NCBI GenBank assembly: GCA_026005015.1
Contig: BPKG01000001.1
Coordinates: forward strand, 935,501-999,500
DNA: 64,000 bases
Source: Burkholderiales bacterium
GTDB taxonomy: Bacteria > Pseudomonadota > Gammaproteobacteria > Burkholderiales > UBA6910
Reading direction: 5' to 3'
Below the pieces are notes generated by a model. It had not been told where the DNA came from and ran no database searches. It saw only the letters and a program-made list of their open reading frames with translations. Below, in pieces: positions 59,227 to 64,000 of this stretch. How positions within the stretch are numbered: the stretch's first letter is position 1; every line of letters begins with the position of its first letter. The translations under genes were made by a program, and so were the position numbers.

Positions 59227-59813
59227 CCACCCTGGAGATCGTTGAGCAGCGACTCCCGCACTTGGGGATCGACGGGGTCCACCACCGCGGTATACTGGGG
59301 GTGATCGACGCCGATGGCAAGCCTCGCCCCGGCGCGCAACGCCCGGATCATCTCGGGCGTCAGCTCGAAGCGCAGGAAGTGCACCGAAGAGGTCTTCTCC
59401 GGCGTCTCCCGCTCCAGGTCCTCGTCCGCGATGGCATAGACCCGGGGAAGCTCGCCGACCTGCACCCAGACCCGGTCCTCGATGCCGATCAGCTTCTTCA
59501 GCATCGCCTTGCGCTCGTCGAGGTCCGGGTACTCGATCATCATGGTCGCCTTCCAGTTGGTGCCATCCGGCACCAGGGGATTGTAGGCCTCCAGCTCACC
59601 CTGGATCCCCTCCTCCTCGAAGATGCGCTCGGCGCGCAGCATCTCCTGGATCTGGTAGCGCATGGTGAGCTCATCCTCGAAGTGCAAGGTGACGTGCTGG
59701 CCCAGCCTCACCCTGCGGTTCTTCTTGTGCTCCATCACCCGGGCGCGGAAATCGGCCCTCGCCTTGGCGTAATCCTCCAGCGACAACAGGCTCTCTCGCG
59801 TGATTTGCGGCAT
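59223..59813 (-). CDS. DUF3501 family protein
   Basis: A 196-residue cytoplasmic protein beginning MPQITRESLLSLEDYAKARA. DUF3501 proteins occur beside rubrerythrin and Fe-S oxidoreductase genes in proteobacteria; their role is unknown. Conserved blocks include NRRVRLGQHVTLHFEDELT and IQEMLRAERIFEEEGI and FLRFELTPEMIRAL. A AAAGGAC site precedes the ATG at 59813. It lies 44 bases after the encapsulin stop and is coupled to the CNP1-like gene downstream. Confidence 0.85.
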   Translation of the reverse strand: MPQITRESLLSLEDYAKARADFRARVMEHKKNRRVRLGQHVTLHFEDELTMRYQIQEMLRAERIFEEEGIQGELEAYNPLVPDGTNWKATMMIEYPDLDERKAMLKKLIGIEDRVWVQVGELPRVYAIADEDLERETPEKTSSVHFLRFELTPEMIRALRAGARLAIGVDHPQYTAVVDPVDPQVRESLLNDLQGG

Positions 59814-59857
59814 CGCTGATGTCCTTTCCTTTGCTCCGACAAATGGGTCCGGCGGCA

Positions 59858-60667
59858 TCACGGCCCCTCGCCTTCCAGCGTGCAGATGGCCCGGGGCTCG
59901 TCGATGGTGAGCACCAGGCTCTCCGAGAGAAAGAGCTGGTAATGAATTCCGTCGTTGCCGGCGTAGCCGGCCATCAGGTCCTGGCCCACCACGATGCGGC
60001 CGACGCGCGGGTCCACCAGCACGCCCCCTTTGATTCCCGCCTTGTAGATTCCTAGCTCGCACAAGCGCTTCAAGTGCTCCACCTGGAGCATGTCGGTGCC
60101 TTCGTAGCGGCGGAAAAGGCTGTTGTACAAGGCGGGCTCCAGCGCCAGGGCGTAAGGACCGTACAGGCCGTTCGAATCCAGCGCGTTCACCGCGGCCAGC
60201 ACATCGTTCAAGGCCTGCTCCAGGCTCTTCCAGTCGCCGCGTTTGACCCGGCTGCGACCCTTGGCGTTCATGAGGCCTTCTAGGTGGAAGCCCTCCTGGC
60301 CGTAGTAAATGAACTCTTCCTCGCGCCGGGCGACCGCTTCCGCCGCGGCGGCGAGCGCGTTGAGGTTGAGGGGCTCCCCCATCGTCACGTGGGCTTCCAG
60401 CCGGCGCACGCTGAGATCGAACCGCTTGCGGATCATGGGCACGGAAATGGCACGGCTGATCACCGCGCCGGCTTCCCCTTCCGTGGGCTGGCGGCAGTAG
60501 TCGTCGGCGCCGATCTCCACCGAAGTGAGCCCCACCCCGTAGGGTCCCTCCAGGTCCAGGAAGCGACGGCCGGTGAGCAGACCCCGCGCGCTCTTGACCG
60601 CTTCCTCGTCGATCTTCTCCCACAGGTGGGAAGGAAAAGGGGCCTGATCCCGGTTGAGGTATTTCAT
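59858..60667 (-). CDS. Encapsulin nanocompartment shell protein (family 1)
   Basis: A 269-residue HK97-fold shell protein. It begins MKYLNRDQAPFPSHLWEKID and contains ARGLLTGRRFLDLEGPYG, FIYYGQEGFHLEGL and GIKGGVLVDPRVG, all encapsulin blocks; the size matches T=1, 60-subunit shells. It starts one base after the encapsulated-ferritin stop (TGAAATG), so both are translated together. By analogy the shell stores iron oxidised by the ferritin inside. The closing residues are LEGEGP. Confidence 0.94.
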   Translation of the reverse strand: MKYLNRDQAPFPSHLWEKIDEEAVKSARGLLTGRRFLDLEGPYGVGLTSVEIGADDYCRQPTEGEAGAVISRAISVPMIRKRFDLSVRRLEAHVTMGEPLNLNALAAAAEAVARREEEFIYYGQEGFHLEGLMNAKGRSRVKRGDWKSLEQALNDVLAAVNALDSNGLYGPYALALEPALYNSLFRRYEGTDMLQVEHLKRLCELGIYKAGIKGGVLVDPRVGRIVVGQDLMAGYAGNDGIHYQLFLSESLVLTIDEPRAICTLEGEGP

Positions 60668-60668
60668 T

Positions 60669-61046
60669 TCACTGACCCTCCCTTTGCTTCAGCGAACCGA
60701 TGGTGAGCCTCGGGCCCGCCGGGGCCACGTTCGATTTTCCCGTGTTCGCTTCCTCGACTTCTGTAATGGGTGCTTCGGTAAAAAGGTAGGTCTTCAGGTT
60801 ACGCTCGAAATCGGGATGGTTCCGGCGCAGCCATTCCAGCACCATGCACGCGTGCTCGATCTCCTCCCGCATGTTGTGCAGGAGGATTTCCTTGAGCGCC
60901 GGGTCGGCGCAGGCATCGGCCCGTTGCCGGTACCAGTCCACCGCCTCCAGCTCCTCCTGCAGGGAGACGAGGGCGCGGTGAAAGTTCCTGGTCTCCGCCG
61001 AGATCTGCTCCAGGGGCTCGTGGTAGCCCGCACTGCTAACTGCCAT
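60669..61046 (-). CDS. Encapsulated ferritin (EncFtn), encapsulin cargo
   Basis: A 125-residue two-helix ferritin-like protein that forms a ring-shaped decamer in studied homologues. Residues Glu32, Glu62 and His65 sit at the same positions as the ferroxidase ligands of Rhodospirillum rubrum EncFtn (QEELEAVDWY and REEIEH). Near the C-terminus the motif RLTIGSLKQREGQ contains the encapsulin-targeting LTIGSL sequence. A good AGGAG site precedes the ATG at 61046. It lies directly upstream of encapsulin and 27 bases after the Fe-S oxidoreductase gene. Confidence 0.95.
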   Translation of the reverse strand: MAVSSAGYHEPLEQISAETRNFHRALVSLQEELEAVDWYRQRADACADPALKEILLHNMREEIEHACMVLEWLRRNHPDFERNLKTYLFTEAPITEVEEANTGKSNVAPAGPRLTIGSLKQREGQ

Positions 61047-61073
61047 GGATTTTCTCCTTTCCGCCTTTTGGCC

Positions 61074-62420
61074 TCACAAGCCGTAAGCCATGCGCAGCAG
61101 GGTGAGGGGATGGGTGGGCTTGCGGCCGTCCTTGAGCCCGTTTTCGATCTGGTGCCCGGCGATCGGACAGTCGCTCGCGTAGTAGTCCGGCGCCTTCTGC
61201 CGCACCCGGTTCATCACCGGGCGGCCGATCTTCATGGACGTCTCATGAAATTCGCTTTTCACCGCATAGGTCCCGTCGTGGCCCGAGCAGCGCTCGATCA
61301 GGTCCAGCTCGGTGCCCGGGATCAGCTGGAGGATCTCCCGGGTCTTGAGACCGATGTTCTGCACCCGCAGGTGACAGGCGGCATGGTAGCTCACCTTGCC
61401 CAAGGTGCGCTGGAAATCCAGCTTGAGCTTGCCCTCCTTGTGGCGCAGAGCCAGGTATTCGAACGGATCGAAGATCCGCTCCCGCACCCTCATGACGGCC
61501 TCGTCCCCCGGGAACATGAGGGGCAGCTCCTGCTTGAACATGAGCACGCAGGAAGGCACGGGCGCCACCACGTCCCACCCCTTCTCTACCATCTCCAGCA
61601 GGGCCGGGACGTTCGCCTCCTTGGCCCGGGCGACGGATTCCAGGTCTCCCAGCTCCAGCTTCGGCATGCCGCAGCAGCGCTCGCGCCCGACCAGGGTGAG
61701 GGCGATGCCGTTGTGTTCGAACACCTTGACCAGGTCCTCGGCGAGCTGGGGCTCGTTGTAATTGCCGTAACAGGTGGTGAACAAAGCCACCCGTCCGCGG
61801 GTACGGCCCGCAGCCTCGGGCTGTGCCACCGGGCTCGCGCGGCCCTTGAGCCTCCGCCGCGCCGTGCGCCACTGATACTCGGGCAGCAGAGCGTCCCGGT
61901 GGATACCTAAGGTTTTCTCCAGGGCCTTGCGCAGGCTCGGGCTCCGGTTGGCCGCGTTCACCGTCTGGGCCACCACGGGAATCGCGGCGAGTTTGCCCAC
62001 CGCGTCGGTGGCGGAGAGCACCCGGTCCCGGAAGCGGGTCTTGCCGTTTTTGAAGCGCAACGCCTTGGCCCGCAGCATCAGGTGAGGAAAGTCCACGTTC
62101 CACGGGTGGGGCGGCACGTAGGGGCATTTCGTCATATAGCACAGGTCGCACAGGTAGCAGTGGTCGACCACTTTCCAATAGTCTTCCTTCGCCACCCCGT
62201 CCACTTCCATCGTCTCCGACGCGTCCACCAGGTCGAACAGGGTCGGAAACGCGTTGCACAGGCTCACGCAGCGCCGACAGCCGTGGCAGATGTCGAACAC
62301 CCGCTCCAGCTCGGCGAACAGCGCCTTCTCGTCGTAGAACTCCGCCTCGCGCCACCTCAAGGGGTGCCGGGTGGGCGCTTCCAGGCTACCCTCGCGGGGA
62401 CTTTCGACCGGCGTAGGCAT
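61074..62420 (-). CDS. (Fe-S)-binding oxidoreductase, GlpC/HdrD-like
   Basis: A 448-residue iron-sulfur protein. Two [4Fe-4S] ferredoxin motifs lie in CHGCRRCVSLC (about residues 45-55) and CYLCDLCYMTKCP (about 88-100). Two CCG-type cysteine-rich domains are marked by GRERCCGMPKLELG and ERCSGHDGTYAVKS. This is the GlpC/heterodisulfide-reductase D architecture; the electron partners are unknown. Such proteins are co-encoded with rubrerythrin and DUF3501, perhaps as an electron-transfer system to rubrerythrin. Confidence 0.88.
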   Translation of the reverse strand: MPTPVESPREGSLEAPTRHPLRWREAEFYDEKALFAELERVFDICHGCRRCVSLCNAFPTLFDLVDASETMEVDGVAKEDYWKVVDHCYLCDLCYMTKCPYVPPHPWNVDFPHLMLRAKALRFKNGKTRFRDRVLSATDAVGKLAAIPVVAQTVNAANRSPSLRKALEKTLGIHRDALLPEYQWRTARRRLKGRASPVAQPEAAGRTRGRVALFTTCYGNYNEPQLAEDLVKVFEHNGIALTLVGRERCCGMPKLELGDLESVARAKEANVPALLEMVEKGWDVVAPVPSCVLMFKQELPLMFPGDEAVMRVRERIFDPFEYLALRHKEGKLKLDFQRTLGKVSYHAACHLRVQNIGLKTREILQLIPGTELDLIERCSGHDGTYAVKSEFHETSMKIGRPVMNRVRQKAPDYYASDCPIAGHQIENGLKDGRKPTHPLTLLRMAYGL

Positions 62421-62482
62421 GATACGGGAACTCCTTTGGCTGGCTGATTCTCGGCTGGCAAGGAGCAGGCGCTTAGCCCAAA

Positions 62483-62510
62483 AATCAGGGCCGGAGGACC
62501 GGCCCTGATT
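62483..62510 (-). terminator. Terminator between rubrerythrin and Fe-S gene
   Basis: AATCAGGGCCGG (62483-62494) and CCGGCCCTGATT (62499-62510) form a perfect 12-bp stem with a four-base loop. On the minus strand it is followed by TTTTT-like TTTTTGGG. It would terminate most rubrerythrin transcripts, with read-through into the operon. Confidence 0.8.
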
Positions 62511-62528
62511 CCGGCGCCGTGCGTACGT

Positions 62529-62948
62529 TTACTGGCCCAGTGTATCCAAGGCCTTCTGGAACCGGTTGGCGTGGGAGCGCTCGGCCTTCGCCAGCGTTTC
62601 AAACCAGTCGGCGATCTCGTCGAAGCCCTCTTCCCGGGCGGTCTTAGCCATGCCGGGATACATGTCGGTGTACTCGTGGGTCTCGCCCGCGATGGCCGAC
62701 TTCAGGTTATCCGGCGTGGGGCCGATGGGCAGATCGGTGACCGGGTCACCGCACTGCTCCAAGTATTCCAAGTGGCCATGGGCATGACCAGTTTCACCCT
62801 CCGCCGTGGAGCGGAACACCGCAGCCACGTCGTTGTAGCCCTCCACATCCGCCTTGGCGGCAAAGTAGAGGTAACGCCGGTTGGCTTGGGATTCGCCGGC
62901 AAACGCGTACTTCAAGTTTTCGTGGGTTTTGGATCCTTTGAGTTGCAT
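62529..62948 (-). CDS. Rubrerythrin without rubredoxin domain
   Basis: A 139-residue ferritin-like diiron protein that reduces hydrogen peroxide in its family. Helix motifs [51 protein letters not shown] and [15 protein letters not shown] carry the Glu/His iron ligands. The C-terminal rubredoxin Fe(Cys)4 domain of classical rubrerythrin is absent. This suggests the reductant comes from another protein, perhaps the Fe-S oxidoreductase encoded next. Expression is controlled by a palindrome-covered promoter upstream. Confidence 0.93.
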   Translation of the reverse strand: MQLKGSKTHENLKYAFAGESQANRRYLYFAAKADVEGYNDVAAVFRSTAEGETGHAHGHLEYLEQCGDPVTDLPIGPTPDNLKSAIAGETHEYTDMYPGMAKTAREEGFDEIADWFETLAKAERSHANRFQKALDTLGQ

Positions 62949-63038
62949 GGACGCTCTCCTTTCTTCGAGTTGAAGGGCCAGAGCAGTCTGCCCGAAGACC
63001 TAATTTCGGACTGACCGCTTTTAGCCCAAGGTTAGATT

Positions 63039-63075
63039 TTAGACTTAGTCTAATTTACGACATCAGTACTGTCAA
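63039..63075 (-). promoter_or_regulatory. Rubrerythrin promoter with palindromic operator over the -10 box
   Basis: On the minus strand TTGACA (63075-63070) and TAGACT (63052-63047) are spaced by 17 bases. The -10 lies inside TTAGAC-TAA-GTCTAA (63053-63039), a 6-bp inverted repeat with a 3-base spacer. Such an arrangement is expected for a repressor that blocks RNA polymerase; the GACT/AGTC half-sites recall Rrf2/IscR-type operators, but the regulator is not identified. Confidence 0.6.
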
Positions 63076-63202
63076 CGGTCGTCTTCGTGACGGCGATAAC
63101 TCTTCGCGCTTTCTTTCTAAGAGAAAAAGCGATGAGCGGAGCCCGTCGGGCACTCTCGATCCAACGTTCAGGAGCTTGAACGAGCCCCCACGCCCGGGCC
63201 TG

Positions 63203-63748
63203 TCAGACTCCGCCCGGCTCCTCCGCCAGGGCCGGCATGGGTCGGCGGCGCAGCCGGGGTCGCCGGCGGGCCCGCGGCGGCTCCAGGTAACGGGCCAGCT
63301 CGGTGAGCGCCTGCTGGTAGACCGAGCGCTTGAACTCGACCACGGCGTCCAGGGGACCCCAATACTCGTACCAGCGCCAGGCGTCGAATTCCGGGTGATC
63401 GGTGGCGCGCAGGCACACGTCGCAATCCCGGCCCAGGAACCTCAACAGGAACCAGATCTGCTTCTGTCCCCGGTAGTGGCCTCGCCAGTCCCGGCGCAAC
63501 CACTGGGCCGGCACGTCGTAGCGCAGCCAGTCCCGGGTGCGCCCCAGGATCCGCACGTGCTCGGGGCCTAGGCCCACTTCCTCGCGCAGCTCCCGGTACA
63601 TGGCCTGTTCGGGGGTCTCCCCCGGCTTGATCCCGCCTTGCGGGAATTGCCAGGAATGCTGCTTGACTCGCTTCCCCCAGAAGACCTCGTTCTTGGCATT
63701 GAGCAGAATGATTCCAACGTTGGGGCGATATCCATTTCGGTCGATCAT
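63203..63748 (-). CDS. rppH: RNA pyrophosphohydrolase
   Basis: A 181-residue Nudix hydrolase that removes pyrophosphate from mRNA 5' ends, starting decay. It begins [20 protein letters not shown] and has the Nudix box [22 protein letters not shown] (residues ~38-60). The C-terminal tail is Arg/Pro-rich ([12 protein letters not shown]). The ATG at 63748 is preferred over two in-frame ATGs just upstream. It diverges from proS. Confidence 0.93.
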   Translation of the reverse strand: MIDRNGYRPNVGIILLNAKNEVFWGKRVKQHSWQFPQGGIKPGETPEQAMYRELREEVGLGPEHVRILGRTRDWLRYDVPAQWLRRDWRGHYRGQKQIWFLLRFLGRDCDVCLRATDHPEFDAWRWYEYWGPLDAVVEFKRSVYQQALTELARYLEPPRARRRPRLRRRPMPALAEEPGGV

Positions 63749-63906
63749 GGCCATCACCCGTACAATTTCATGAACCGATTCGATTTTTTCACATTTCGAA
63801 AAGCAAGGAAAGCGGCTTTCGCAAATCGCCGCCCGCCCCGGGGACGGCCTGACAGGCTTGTGTCTTCCCCTGTAGAATTTTTCTTTTTTACCGACGGACT
63901 TGCAGT

Positions 63907-64000
63907 ATGCGGGTATCCCGATTCTTTCTTTCCACGCTCAAGGAGGCCCCCGCCGAGGCGGAAATCGTCAGCCATAAGCTGATGCTGCGCGCGGGGCTCA
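63907..64000 (+). CDS. proS: Prolyl-tRNA synthetase, N-terminal fragment cut by the window end
   Basis: The ATG at 63907 opens the frame [19 protein letters not shown] then [12 protein letters not shown], which is the characteristic N-terminus of bacterial-type ProRS. Only 31 residues are inside the window. It follows a divergent rppH, the usual betaproteobacterial layout. Confidence 0.85.
   Translation, partial: MRVSRFFLSTLKEAPAEAEIVSHKLMLRAGL

Overview
This window is chromosomal DNA from a high-GC betaproteobacterium. Conserved housekeeping neighbourhoods support this: xseB-ispA-dxs-folE2, rpsT next to a divergent murJ, ribF-ileS-lspA-fkpB-ispH, pilS-pilR, and ispB / tRNA-Pro / rplU-rpmA-obg-proB / rppH / proS. 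The species cannot be named from the sequence alone. No phage, insertion sequence, CRISPR array, rRNA or replication origin is visible.

Layout. 1-5,200 (minus): an unknown gene cut by the window edge, a UMF1-type MFS permease, a DUF2784 membrane protein, a rhodanese sulfurtransferase, a SpoIIAA-like protein and a Rieske oxygenase. 5,300-12,300 (mostly plus): isoprenoid genes xseB-ispA-dxs, folE2, a HAD hydrolase, an aspartic protease, a glutamine amidotransferase and a NavAb-like sodium channel. 12,300-18,400 (minus): yajQ, argG, argF, argD and an Orn/Lys/Arg decarboxylase. 18,600-20,850: an NfeD/slipin pair. 20,900-32,400: rpsT, murJ, malonyl-CoA decarboxylase, cysB, a SUMT methyltransferase, and the ribF-ileS-lspA-fkpB-ispH operon. 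32,500-39,540 (minus): a type IV minor-pilin operon pilE-fimT-pilV-pilW-pilX-pilY1. 39,700-44,500: a Fur-family regulator, tRNA-Thr(CGU), a KTSC protein, DUF599, cbpM-cbpA, slyD and an MFS permease. 44,500-50,000: a decayed tag gene, a Lys/Ala-rich histone-like protein, DUF2442 and nrdAB behind tandem NrdR boxes. 50,200-54,100 (minus): ampD, pilR, pilS and a PP0621-family protein. 54,260-58,480: tRNA-Pro(CGG), ispB, rplU-rpmA-obg and proB. 58,680-62,950 (minus): an iron/oxidative-stress island of rubrerythrin, an Fe-S oxidoreductase, encapsulated ferritin, encapsulin, DUF3501 and a CNP1-like protein. The right end has rppH and the start of proS.

The most interesting system is the encapsulin island. 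A cargo ferritin carrying a C-terminal LTIGSL targeting motif lies immediately upstream of its shell gene. Both are packed with a rubrerythrin, a GlpC-like Fe-S protein and two poorly characterised proteins. A palindromic operator covers the -10 box of the promoter in front of the rubrerythrin gene.

A second theme is data quality. dxs, nrdA, nrdB, pilR, ispB and probably the obg 3' end carry clustered single-base indels, while the protein sequence between them stays conserved. I read these as consensus errors in the assembly rather than decay. The tag remnant, by contrast, has lost the middle of the gene and looks like a true pseudogene. A dispersed hairpin element is seen three times in intergenic positions.
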